Position numbers and translations under genes: made by a program
Assembly (NCBI GenBank): GCA_045543495.1
Contig: JAZQMO010000035.1
Coordinates: forward strand, 1 to 38,612
Direction of reading: 5' to 3'
Length of the DNA stretch: 38,612 nucleotides
Origin: RGIG5579 sp045543495
GTDB lineage: Bacteria > Bacillota > Clostridia > Oscillospirales > SIG627
The notes under the pieces: generated by a model
Told to the model about the DNA's origin: nothing
Databases searched by the model: none
What the model saw: only the letters and a program-made list of their open reading frames with translations
Shown: positions 7,567-13,976 of the stretch, piece after piece
Numbering within the stretch: the stretch's first letter is position 1
How the letters are laid out: each line of letters opens with the position of its first letter

Positions 7567-8940
7567 ATGAATTACGATATTATTATCATCGGCGCAGGCC
7601 CCGGCGGTATTTTTTCCGCTTATGAATTGAACCTGATCCGTCCGGATCTGAAGGTGGCCGTGTTTGAGGCGGGCCACGCCTTGCATCAGCGCCGTTGCCC
7701 CATTGATGGGGATAAGATCAAATCCTGCATCGGCTGTAAGAGCTGTTCCATTATGTCGGGCTTCGGCGGCGCAGGTGCCTTTTCCGACGGAAAGTATAAC
7801 ATTACCAATGATTTCGGCGGTACCCTTTATGAATATGTAGGAAAAGAGCGGGCGCTGGATCTGATGAAATATGTGGATCAGATCAATATGCGCTACGGGG
7901 GAGAGGGCACAAGGCTCTATTCCACCGCAGGCAGCAAGTTCAAGAAGGAGTGCATCCGCCACGATCTGCACCTTTTGGATGCTTCCGTCAGACATCTGGG
8001 CACCGACATCAATTATGTGGTGCTGGAGAATTTGTTTGCCCATTTGAAGGACAAGGTGGATTTCTTCTTTGATACCGCCGTGGAGTCGGTTTCGGCTTTG
8101 GAGAGAGGCTATGAGATCCAATGCCAAAAGGGTGTGTTCACCTGTCAGAATTGCATCATTTCCGTAGGCCGCAGCGGCAGTAAATGGATGGAGGAGGTGT
8201 GCAAATCCCTTGCCATTCCCACCAAGTCCAACCGTGTGGATATCGGCGTTCGTGTGGAGCTTCCCGCCGAGGTATTCTCCCACCTGACCGATGAGCTTTA
8301 TGAGAGCAAGATCGTTTACCGTACCGAAAAGTATGAGGATAAGGTTCGCACCTTCTGTATGAACCCCCGTGGCGCCGTGGTCAGCGAAAATACCAACGGC
8401 ATCATCACCGTAAACGGCCACAGCTATTCCAATCCCGAATTGCAAACGGGGAATACCAACTTTGCCCTTTTGGTGGCCAAGCACTTCTCCGAGCCCTTCC
8501 GTGATTCTAACAATTACGGCGAATCCATTGCCAAGCTGAGCAATATGCTGGGCGGCGGGGTCATCGTTCAGCGCTTCGGTGATCTGATCGGCGGCAAAAG
8601 ATCCACCCAAAGCCGCATTGACGAAGCCTTTATTACCCCCACCCTGAAGGCCACCCCCGGTGACTTGAGTCTGGTTTTGCCCAAGCGTGTTTTGGACGGC
8701 ATCATTGAAATGATCTATGCGCTGGATAAGATCGCTCCCGGCACCGCCAATGACGACACCCTCCTCTATGGCGTAGAGGTCAAGTTCTACAATATGGAGG
8801 TGGAGGTAAACGAAAACTTAGAGTCTCTTTATAAGGGGCTCTACATCATCGGAGACGGCAGCGGCATCACTCACTCCCTGTCCCACGCCTCTGCCAGCGG
8901 CATCCACGTAGCCCGTCACATTACAGAATCCCTTGCCTGA
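7567..8940 (+). CDS. FAD-dependent dehydrogenase, COG2509 family
   Basis: A 457-residue flavoprotein. The N-terminal Rossmann motif is IIIIGAGPGGIFSA (residues 5-18), followed by FEAG for the ribose. A Cys cluster CPIDG..KSCIGCKSC then runs into SGFGGAGAFSDGK, the hallmark of the COG2509 'uncharacterised FAD-dependent dehydrogenase' family. GLYIIGDGSGITHSLSHASASGI near the C-terminus closes the FAD site. The substrate is unknown; the clustered Cys residues could be redox-active. The start was moved from 7525 to the ATG at 7567, where GGAGGAATCAAA is well placed. Monocistronic. Confidence 0.88.
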   Translation: MNYDIIIIGAGPGGIFSAYELNLIRPDLKVAVFEAGHALHQRRCPIDGDKIKSCIGCKSCSIMSGFGGAGAFSDGKYNITNDFGGTLYEYVGKERALDLMKYVDQINMRYGGEGTRLYSTAGSKFKKECIRHDLHLLDASVRHLGTDINYVVLENLFAHLKDKVDFFFDTAVESVSALERGYEIQCQKGVFTCQNCIISVGRSGSKWMEEVCKSLAIPTKSNRVDIGVRVELPAEVFSHLTDELYESKIVYRTEKYEDKVRTFCMNPRGAVVSENTNGIITVNGHSYSNPELQTGNTNFALLVAKHFSEPFRDSNNYGESIAKLSNMLGGGVIVQRFGDLIGGKRSTQSRIDEAFITPTLKATPGDLSLVLPKRVLDGIIEMIYALDKIAPGTANDDTLLYGVEVKFYNMEVEVNENLESLYKGLYIIGDGSGITHSLSHASASGIHVARHITESLA

Positions 8941-8946
8941 AATAAG

Positions 8947-8982
8947 AAAAATCCCACAAGCGACATTGCTTGTGGGATTTTT
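8947..8982. terminator. Bidirectional terminator
   Basis: A 15-bp perfect stem (AAAAATCCCACAAGC / GCTTGTGGGATTTTT) between convergent genes ending at 8940 and 8983. Confidence 0.93.
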
Positions 8983-9678
8983 TTATAGAACCGTGAGAAT
9001 TTCCTCCAAAGAGGAGACCGTGTATTCGGGAGTGCAGCCCTCGGGGGGGATGGTACCTGCGGGATTGTAAAACAGGGTGTGGATCCCCGCACCGAGCCCG
9101 CCCTTGATATCGGAGGAGAGGGAATCCCCGATGATGAGAACCTCCTCTCGCTCGATGGCATCCGCTCTTCCCCGATTCAGCCTCTCCAGACAGAGGCGAA
9201 AGAAATCGGGAGAGGGCTTGGAAATGCCCATTTCCTCGGAAATGAACAAGTGATCAAAATAGGGGAGAAGCCCGCCCACCTTCAAGCGGTTCACCTGCTG
9301 AAGATAGGGGCCGTTGCTGGCGGCGCACAAAATGTAGCGGCCCTTCAAGGCTTCAAGAAGAGCCACGGCGCCGTTTTCGCAAATGGCATTGTCAAAGAGA
9401 GCGTCCCGAAAATACTCTTCAAAGGCCACTCCGTCTGCCTGAAGCCCGAGGGCCTCGAAGATCTTGTTCCAGCGTACGGCCTTCAATTCCTCAAAGCTCA
9501 TTTCCCCTCGCTCCAATCGCTGCCAAAGCTCCCGATTGATCCGAGTAAAGACCCCGTACATCTCTTCCCTGTATTCCGCAAGGCCGAAATGCCGAAAGCC
9601 CTCCCGCATAGCCTCCTTCACAAAGCCCTGAAAGCTCAGAAGCGTGTCGTCAATGTCAAAGAGTATCGCCTTCAGCAT
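8983..9678 (-). CDS. HAD hydrolase, YjjG-type nucleotidase
   Basis: A 231-residue HAD-superfamily phosphatase. Motif I is LFDIDDTL (D8 nucleophile, D10), motif II is AASNG, the motif III Lys is in ISKPSPDFF, and motif IV is IGDSLSSDIKGG. The helical cap between residues about 15 and 95 and the overall order fit the YjjG family, which dephosphorylates non-canonical pyrimidine nucleotides. The start was placed at the ATG after GGGAGAAATTGT rather than the upstream extension at 9726, which would overlap the promoter. Confidence 0.87.
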   Translation of the reverse strand: MLKAILFDIDDTLLSFQGFVKEAMREGFRHFGLAEYREEMYGVFTRINRELWQRLERGEMSFEELKAVRWNKIFEALGLQADGVAFEEYFRDALFDNAICENGAVALLEALKGRYILCAASNGPYLQQVNRLKVGGLLPYFDHLFISEEMGISKPSPDFFRLCLERLNRGRADAIEREEVLIIGDSLSSDIKGGLGAGIHTLFYNPAGTIPPEGCTPEYTVSSLEEILTVL

Positions 9679-9704
9679 ACAATTTCTCCCTTGTCTTTTT
9701 TTCA

Positions 9705-9733
9705 ATGATACCACATTCCCCGCCATTTTCCAA
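9705..9733 (-). promoter_or_regulatory. Promoter for the HAD gene
   Basis: On the minus strand: TTGGAA, 17-bp spacer, TATCAT preceded by TGG. It is 27 bp upstream of the ATG at 9678. Confidence 0.6.
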
Positions 9734-9756
9734 GGGGGATTTTAATTTTGTATAAG

Positions 9757-9925
9757 GACCGGAGTTTGTGGTGCCCGAAAAAGTCTGCGGCGGGCTTTCG
9801 CCCTTCCCTCCGTGCCTTTTTCGACCGCGGCACCCGCTTAGCCCTCGCTTCCTCCGCTCCGCGGCGCTCAGGCACGCGCCCCGTGGACACGCTCCCGCGT
9901 GCCTGCGGGTTCAAACCATATACTC
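9757..9925. repeat. GC-rich palindromic repeat with tRNA-like tail
   Basis: No gene. The stretch is GC-rich and can fold on itself (GTGCCCGAAAAAG near 9774 pairs with CTTTTTCG and GGCAC near 9822-9834; GCGGGC / GCCC inside). The part at 9846-9885 resembles 16437-16477 (shared TCGCTTC, TCCGC, GCGCTCA, CCCC in order). At 9895-9917 the plus strand reads CCGCGTGCCTGCGGGTTCAA, similar to the sense 3' half of tRNA-Trp. It looks like a degenerate chromosomal repeat carrying a tRNA fragment. Confidence 0.55.
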
Positions 9926-9975
9926 ATAGCAAAACGAAAAAGACACCACGAAAGTGTTGTCATAGAAGAAAGTGA

Positions 9976-10144
9976 AGTTGCGGCTTTGCCGCAGTGATGT
10001 TGTGCCTACGGCACAGCGATGGATTGCTCCTTCGGTGCAAAGTGATGTGATGTGTTCCGACTCACGCGCGGAGCGTGCATCACTTGCGAAGCAAACATCA
10101 CGCACAAAGTGCGCATCACGTTCCCGCAAGGGAACACATCGTTC
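9976..10144 (+). repeat. Multi-hairpin array 1 (GTGATG/CATCAC linkers)
   Basis: A run of short palindromes: TGCGGC/GCCGCA, TGTGCC/GGCACA, TTGC/GCAA, CACGC/GCGTG, TTGC/GCAA, GCAC/GTGC, GTTCCC/GGGAAC. In the left half the linker is GTGATG; after about 10060 it becomes CATCAC, its reverse complement. GATGTGTTCC (10049-10058) is perfectly complementary to GGAACACATC (10131-10140), so the right half can close as a multi-branched structure. It ends directly in a terminator. Homologous to array 2 at 37412-37544. Confidence 0.8.
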
Positions 10145-10178
10145 AAAAAAGCCTAACACGAAAGTGTTAGGCTTTTTT
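10145..10178 (+). terminator. Terminator closing array 1
   Basis: AAAAAA, 9-bp stem GCCTAACAC / GTGTTAGGC with a GAAA loop, TTTTTT. Its last base abuts the left attachment copy of the integrative element. Confidence 0.9.
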
Positions 10179-10224
10179 GTGGCAGGGGCACAAGGACTTG
10201 AACCCTGGGCACGCGGTTTTGGAG
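10178..10224 (-). repeat. Distal attachment site: 3' fragment of tRNA-Trp
   Basis: This copies the CCA end, acceptor 3' strand, T arm, variable loop and part of the anticodon arm of tRNA-Trp, and then the similarity stops. It differs from the intact gene by C for G at 10191 and G for C at 10207. These are the two partners of the first T-stem pair, so the stem is kept. As the far end of the insertion, it should be the original chromosomal 3' end. Confidence 0.85.
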
Positions 10225-10240
10225 GCGGGAAGTTTCGGGG

Positions 10241-10335
10241 CGAAAAGTCCTTTGTTTACTGGGTTTCTTGGGCTTTTGGTGGCTCGCGCCACAAACTTTG
10301 CCACAATACTGTAGATAAAATAGGAACGAATAGGA
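10241..10335. promoter_or_regulatory. Left-end integrase arm-type sites
   Basis: GAAAAGTCCTTTGTTT (10242-10257) is nearly the reverse complement of a stretch at 16201-16219. GCCACAAACT then GCCACAA (10288-10305) and TAGGAACGAATAGGA (10321-10335) recur in the same orientation at the right end. Such repeats on both sides of the core are what lambda-type integrases and their excisionases use as arm sites. Otherwise this 10225-10345 stretch has no gene. Confidence 0.6.
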
Positions 10336-10345
10336 TATATGAGAA

Positions 10346-10373
10346 ACGGACTATGGCATAAACCATAGTCCGT
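10346..10373 (-). terminator. Hairpin after lipoprotein gene
   Basis: A perfect 11-bp stem (ACGGACTATGG / CCATAGTCCGT) lies 7 bp past the stop of the minus-strand lipoprotein gene. Only a short T-rich tail follows, so it may be a weak terminator or an mRNA 3' stabiliser. Confidence 0.6.
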
Positions 10374-10379
10374 TATGAT

Positions 10380-11243
10380 TTATTGAGCACATTTTTTGCA
10401 CGGGTCGTAGATACCTCTGGCAGAATCTTCGGTAGTTTCACTTGCATTACTACCTGCACAGGATTTGCTATAATGATATTTTTTGCCGTATGGGGTCACA
10501 TATACCGTTCGGCTATTATCAACAGGGGTGTCATCAACAGGAGAATCTATTTCTTCTTCGGGCTCTTCTTCCTCAATAATTATCTTAATTTTTTCGGATT
10601 TGATAGTCTTATCTTTGGTTTGGATATACACATAAGTTTCACCAACACCGACTTTCTTAATTATGCAACGGTCCGAAATCCATGCATCTTCATCATACTC
10701 AATAGTTGCAACTTCGGGATTTTCACTTATGAACTCTAAAACATTTTGAGGTTCAGATACGCTTTCGTTGCTGTCAATTTCAAAAGAGCGGGTTTCATCA
10801 TATTGCCAATCATAAAACGTTATTTCCGATGTATCATTAAATTTAAGCGATTTAATGTTAGACGAAACTGTTATTTCTACTTCCTCCGACTTAACAACTT
10901 GGTCTGATGTTTCAAAGTAAAAGGTAGTAGTGCCTGTTGATTTGCAAACTATATTGTATGATATGTAATTTGAAAACAAGGTCTCTTTTTTCTCGAATGT
11001 TATATCAATTATAGAGTTGTCAGCTATAACAACGTTCACATCACTTGTTTCATATTCCAAAGTATTATCAACTTCAACTTTTAGGTCTTCGTAAGTTGCA
11101 CCACTAAAAAACTCTTTTCCATCTAATGATGCTATTGTTAATCCATAAATACCTGTAGAAGAACCTTCTCCGCACGCTGTTAAACAAAGAAGCATACATA
11201 GCGATAGTATAAAGCATACTGCTTTCTTGAATGTCAATTTCAT
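10380..11243 (-). CDS. Lipoprotein with Big-like Ig domains and C-terminal Cys/His motif
   Basis: A 287-residue secreted lipoprotein. The signal peptide ends in LCLTAC (lipobox). Two or three beta-rich stretches follow (residues about 35-215), the last with NPEVATIEYDE...KKVGVGETYVYIQT, typical of bacterial Ig-like group 2 domains. An acidic hinge (EEEEPEEEIDSP) leads to TVYVTPYGKKYHYSKSCAG and CKKCA, a small Cys/His module found at the C-terminus of many Clostridia surface proteins and probably metal-binding. The start was placed at the ATG after GGAGAAAAAT. It follows the zinc-ribbon lipoprotein by 28 bp. Its function in the element is unknown; surface binding is a guess. Confidence 0.72.
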   Translation of the reverse strand: MKLTFKKAVCFILSLCMLLCLTACGEGSSTGIYGLTIASLDGKEFFSGATYEDLKVEVDNTLEYETSDVNVVIADNSIIDITFEKKETLFSNYISYNIVCKSTGTTTFYFETSDQVVKSEEVEITVSSNIKSLKFNDTSEITFYDWQYDETRSFEIDSNESVSEPQNVLEFISENPEVATIEYDEDAWISDRCIIKKVGVGETYVYIQTKDKTIKSEKIKIIIEEEEPEEEIDSPVDDTPVDNSRTVYVTPYGKKYHYSKSCAGSNASETTEDSARGIYDPCKKCAQ

Positions 11244-11271
11244 ATTTTTCTCTCCCATCATTTTAAACTAA

Positions 11272-11823
11272 TTAAGGTTTGTGTTTTGAACAATAACCAT
11301 TAGACCAAGCTTCTTTGTCGCACAACATACATTTGTGAGCCGCACAAAACTTTGAACTGCCAACGGATGCATTGTTGCAATTACTGCATACATGAGCTGT
11401 ACAATATGCAGACCCCGTACTTCTCACTTTTTTACATAATAGGCAAGCATGTGAATCACAGTAATTGCTTCCCGATTTTGTCGGCAGTAAACAATGAGAA
11501 TAAGAGCATTCGTGGCTACTGCAATACGAATGGTTTATTTCGCAAGTTGCACCACATTTAACACAAGTAGATGCTACTGGCGCTTCATTTTTTGTTTGTT
11601 CTGTATTTTCATTTGTATTGTTCTGTGAGTTTTCATTTCCTGCATCACTCGCGGAATCAGAAGCACCATCTTGCGACTTGCCACAATTAGGACAAAACTT
11701 TACAGTTTCTTCAATTTGTTCATTGCAATTACGGCAATTAACCATTTGGACCTCATGGTTTTCACAACCAAACAGGCACACCGATAACAAAACCGTCAAT
11801 ACAATAATTAAGACTCTTTTCAT
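11272..11823 (-). CDS. Lipoprotein with zinc ribbon and repeated Cys-His knuckles
   Basis: A 183-residue lipoprotein with lipobox LFGC. Residues about 29-50 form a zinc ribbon (CRNCNEQIEETVKFCPNCG). An Asn/Ser/Glu-rich linker (about 52-85) leads to at least four tandem units of the type C-x2-C-(8 to 11)-YC-x2-H-x-C, ending in YCSKH. About two dozen Cys and many His would bind several metal ions if reduced, which is unusual for an extracytoplasmic protein. I do not know a named family for the repeat. First gene of a two-gene unit with the Ig-like lipoprotein. GAGGAGG precedes the ATG, and a structured leader with a terminator lies just upstream. Confidence 0.75.
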   Translation of the reverse strand: MKRVLIIVLTVLLSVCLFGCENHEVQMVNCRNCNEQIEETVKFCPNCGKSQDGASDSASDAGNENSQNNTNENTEQTKNEAPVASTCVKCGATCEINHSYCSSHECSYSHCLLPTKSGSNYCDSHACLLCKKVRSTGSAYCTAHVCSNCNNASVGSSKFCAAHKCMLCDKEAWSNGYCSKHKP

Positions 11824-11842
11824 TGAACATCCTCCTCAAAAT

Positions 11843-12005
11843 AAAAAAAGGTGTGCAGTCGAAACCACACACCCGAAAAATGCATCGCCCCGATTGCCGC
11901 GACGCAACTTCCGACTCCACGTAAGAGTGCAAGAAAAGAGCATGCATTTTTACCGTAGTAAAATGCACGTCTCACGTGGAAAAAATACATATGAAGTTAC
12001 GTCGC
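11843..12005 (-). ncRNA. Structured leader or small RNA with terminator
   Basis: The minus-strand transcript expected to start at about 12005 opens with a 13-bp helix (12005-11993 with 11911-11899, one G-U pair). This encloses a CCACGT/ACGTGG helix and an inner TGCATTTTAC / GTAAAAATGCA hairpin. Downstream, ATGCATTTTT (11885-11876) is a perfect complement of the 3' strand of that inner hairpin, offering an alternative fold. A GGTGTG/CACACC terminator with seven U residues ends at 11843, only 20 bp before the next start codon. It fits an attenuator or riboswitch-like leader, or a free small RNA. I recognise no known class. Confidence 0.6.
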
Positions 12006-12011
12006 ACGATT

Positions 12012-12040
12012 ATTATACCACTTTCGGATGCGGTAATCAA
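12012..12040 (-). promoter_or_regulatory. Promoter of the lipoprotein unit leader
   Basis: On the minus strand: TTGATT, 17-bp spacer, TATAAT preceded by TGG. The predicted start at about 12005 coincides with the first base of the leader's closing helix. Confidence 0.75.
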
Positions 12041-12063
12041 GGGCAAATAGAATTTTTTGCCAA

Positions 12064-12180
12064 ACAATCAAATTAAGATTATTGTGATTATAACAGTCTT
12101 AATATTAATAATCATGATTATATAATCTTAATAATCATATTGTGATTTTTTAGAATACTAATCATGATTGGTCTTAAACA
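12064..12180. repeat. AT-rich repeat cluster (possible origin or operator)
   Basis: A gene-free, very AT-rich stretch with iterated motifs: AATCATGATT twice, TATTGTGATT twice, and AATCTTAATAATCAT with its near complement TTAAGATTATTGTGATT. Spacing is irregular. Such clusters can be replication iterons, regulator operators or recombinase accessory sites. The remaining bases to 12300 are AT-rich without a gene. Confidence 0.45.
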
Positions 12181-12300
12181 AAGAACATTTAGAACATTTA
12201 AGATTGTTCAAATCATGCCTATCTTATTGTTGATTGCTTTAAATCACATTGGAGTAAGATTGCAAAGAAAAAAGTTTTAATAGGCAATAGATTCTTTTTC

Positions 12301-12329
12301 TTGACATTAAATGAAAAAGTAAATATATT
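12301..12329 (+). promoter_or_regulatory. Consensus promoter upstream of the structured RNA
   Basis: TTGACA, 17-bp spacer, TATATT on the plus strand, giving a start at about 12336. AAGGAGGAATT at 12360 is a ribosome-site look-alike without a start codon at proper distance. Confidence 0.8.
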
Positions 12330-12395
12330 TTCTCATGTCATTAAGACATTACATTTAAGAAGGAGGAATTAGATAAGGAAAGTACACACAAATTT

Positions 12396-12554
12396 ATGCA
12401 GGTGGAATTTAAGAGAGTGACCTTAACAGGTCAAAAACACCTATCACCTTTTCGCACCGCACGACTGGAAATGCCTCAAAGCGAAAAGGTGATATTGTCA
12501 ACCGTAGGTCTCTTTGTTGCTTTTGTGGGACTGGTTGGCTTCTGCTCGATGTGA
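12396..12554 (+). CDS. Doubtful 52-aa frame with one hydrophobic segment
   Basis: ATG to TGA encodes MQVEFKRV..., ending in a possible membrane helix (LSTVGLFVAFVGLVGF). There is no ribosome site at normal distance and the frame overlaps strong RNA hairpins, so coding is doubtful. I list it because it is the only short frame in this region with a plausible membrane segment. Confidence 0.2.
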   Translation: MQVEFKRVTLTGQKHLSPFRTARLEMPQSEKVILSTVGLFVAFVGLVGFCSM

Positions 12555-12724
12555 GCAGGTTTGGACGGTGAGGAAATGTCCCCCGTCTGTTTGGTAGAGT
12601 ATTCGCTCTGCTTTTTCTGAACTTTGCAACATAAAGTCGTAAGCATTAACGAGCGGCGACAGCCGATCGACAATGCTTACGACATAATCCTATCGAGGAC
12701 GGTCCGACGCGAAGCGTTGGACCG
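12418..12724 (+). ncRNA. Multi-hairpin RNA upstream of second recombinase
   Basis: Five perfect or near-perfect hairpins in 307 bases: TGACCT/AGGTCA; ATCACCTTTTCGC/GCGAAAAGGTGAT (12443-12455 with 12481-12493); CTGCTC/GAGCAG; GTCGTAAGCATT/AATGCTTACGAC (12636-12647 with 12672-12683); and an 11-bp stem with a GAA loop (12700-12724). A consensus promoter precedes them and the recombinase start follows 30 bp later. It could be a regulatory leader, a free RNA, or DNA palindromes that the recombinase acts on. Confidence 0.55.
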
Positions 12725-12753
12725 GACCACAAACAATGAAAGGGGTGGTGAAT

Positions 12754-13761
12754 GTGAGCAAAAACAAGTCACTATTTTTTCAATTTCAATCAGCGATTGA
12801 TGAGAGTTGTTTCTCAAAACATTTTGACAAGCATGCCTACAAGGGCAGAAAAGACCAATGCGAACAAGGGTGGCGAGTGTTCAGTTTCAGCAGTAGGTCA
12901 AACCTACTGGATATGGCTCACAATTTGAGCAAGTATATCAAAGAACATCATCCCGATGTCAAGCAAGTGAAACACATCAAAACGGAATGGGTTCAAGATT
13001 TTTTGGATGCGAAAGCACGGGCAGAATCTTCGGTCAGCACCTTGAATTGCTATCGCACAAATCTTGCGAAACTTTCCAAAATCGTAAATCATCATTTCGG
13101 GCTTCACACATCGTTTGAGGTGAAAGTGAAACCCGAACTCATTACCGATAAAACATCCCCACGGGAATTTGCTTTGACCGCTGACGAGATTGACCGTATT
13201 AAGCAGTCAATCACAAAGCCCTCTAATTCAAGCAACTTTTTCGTATTCAGCACCTTTACGGCAACGAGGGTCAACCAAGTGGAAACACTACGGGTATGCG
13301 ACTTGTCGCTACACTACGACACGGGGCAAGACAAATATTTTGTGAAAACCCGTTTCCTCGGTGACAAGGGCGGCAGAGACCGAGAGATAACCACCGAGGG
13401 CAAAGAGTTCTACGATTTTTGCCGCACCTTGATTGGTGAAAAATCGGGAAATGAACTGTTATTCGGCGGAATCAAAAAGGGCTCTGCAAATGCATGGTTG
13501 AATCGGCGAATGAAAAAATTACAAATATATGCACAGTCAACAAAGTGTTTAGGCGGAAAGAAAATTTTAAAAAGTGGGAATCACAGTATACGTAAGTCAA
13601 GTATCAAGGCCTATTATGAAAAGCAGTTGAAGTGTTATCTTGAGAAAGGTTTCTCAAAAACACGGGCAATTGAGCTCAGTCGCGGCGATGTGTGTTGCCG
13701 ATTGGGGCACTCTCGCGACCGAGAGGACGTCGCCAATCTATACCTTGGGGCAGCATCCTAA
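12754..13761 (+). CDS. Divergent tyrosine recombinase
   Basis: A 335-residue protein with the tyrosine recombinase catalytic set: first Arg in FTATRVNQVETLRVCDL, the H-x-x-R box in HSIRKSS, the second His in LGHSRDREDVANLYLG, and the nucleophile Tyr in that same segment. The N-terminal half (residues about 20-125) is helical, with the SAM-like DNA-binding layout. It is much more compact and divergent than the tRNA-adjacent integrase. The likely start is GTG at 12754 after AAAGGGGTGG; an ATG at 12736 is in frame. It sits after a hairpin-rich region. It may act on a site other than tRNA-Trp, for example dimer resolution or an invertible segment. Confidence 0.8.
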   Translation: MSKNKSLFFQFQSAIDESCFSKHFDKHAYKGRKDQCEQGWRVFSFSSRSNLLDMAHNLSKYIKEHHPDVKQVKHIKTEWVQDFLDAKARAESSVSTLNCYRTNLAKLSKIVNHHFGLHTSFEVKVKPELITDKTSPREFALTADEIDRIKQSITKPSNSSNFFVFSTFTATRVNQVETLRVCDLSLHYDTGQDKYFVKTRFLGDKGGRDREITTEGKEFYDFCRTLIGEKSGNELLFGGIKKGSANAWLNRRMKKLQIYAQSTKCLGGKKILKSGNHSIRKSSIKAYYEKQLKCYLEKGFSKTRAIELSRGDVCCRLGHSRDREDVANLYLGAAS

Positions 13762-13800
13762 AATTTTATAAAATATTTTTCATTTAGGGCCCATTTTTTC

Positions 13801-13828
13801 TTGACAACGAAAAATATATCATTATATT
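13801..13828 (+). promoter_or_regulatory. Promoter of SSB-like/xis/int unit
   Basis: TTGACA, 16-bp spacer, TATATT. It is the same style as the promoter at 12301, including the upstream TTTTTC. Start expected at about 13835. Confidence 0.75.
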
Positions 13829-13891
13829 TTATCTTGTAAGGCTTAACTTACACTCTCTATTTTTAAATTTTTTGGTGGAATTTTAATATTT

Positions 13892-13942
13892 ATGAAGGCG
13901 GAATATACCCCGATTTAGATCGGGGGTATTCCGCCTTTTTTT
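13892..13942 (+). terminator. Attenuator-like terminator with possible leader peptide
   Basis: A strong hairpin (GGCGGAATA plus CCCCGAT pairing with ATCGGGG plus TATTCCGCC) followed by seven T residues lies between the promoter and the SSB-like gene. An eight-codon frame (MKAEYTPI, 13892-13918) after GGTGGAA overlaps the 5' arm, so a ribosome on it would block the hairpin. That suggests translation-linked attenuation; alternatively it ends a small RNA of about 105 bases. Confidence 0.65.
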
Positions 13943-13976
13943 CATCTCAAAATCTAAAGAAAGGAGAGCAAGGTCT

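Noticed and set aside
9702..9975. Arg-rich open frames on both strands near 9.8 kb
   Set aside because: They lie in GC-rich palindromic repeat sequence with a tRNA-like fragment; there is no ribosome site and composition is not protein-like.
12301..12753. Retron ncRNA upstream of the recombinase
   Set aside because: No reverse transcriptase follows; the downstream protein has tyrosine recombinase motifs, not the YxDD motif.
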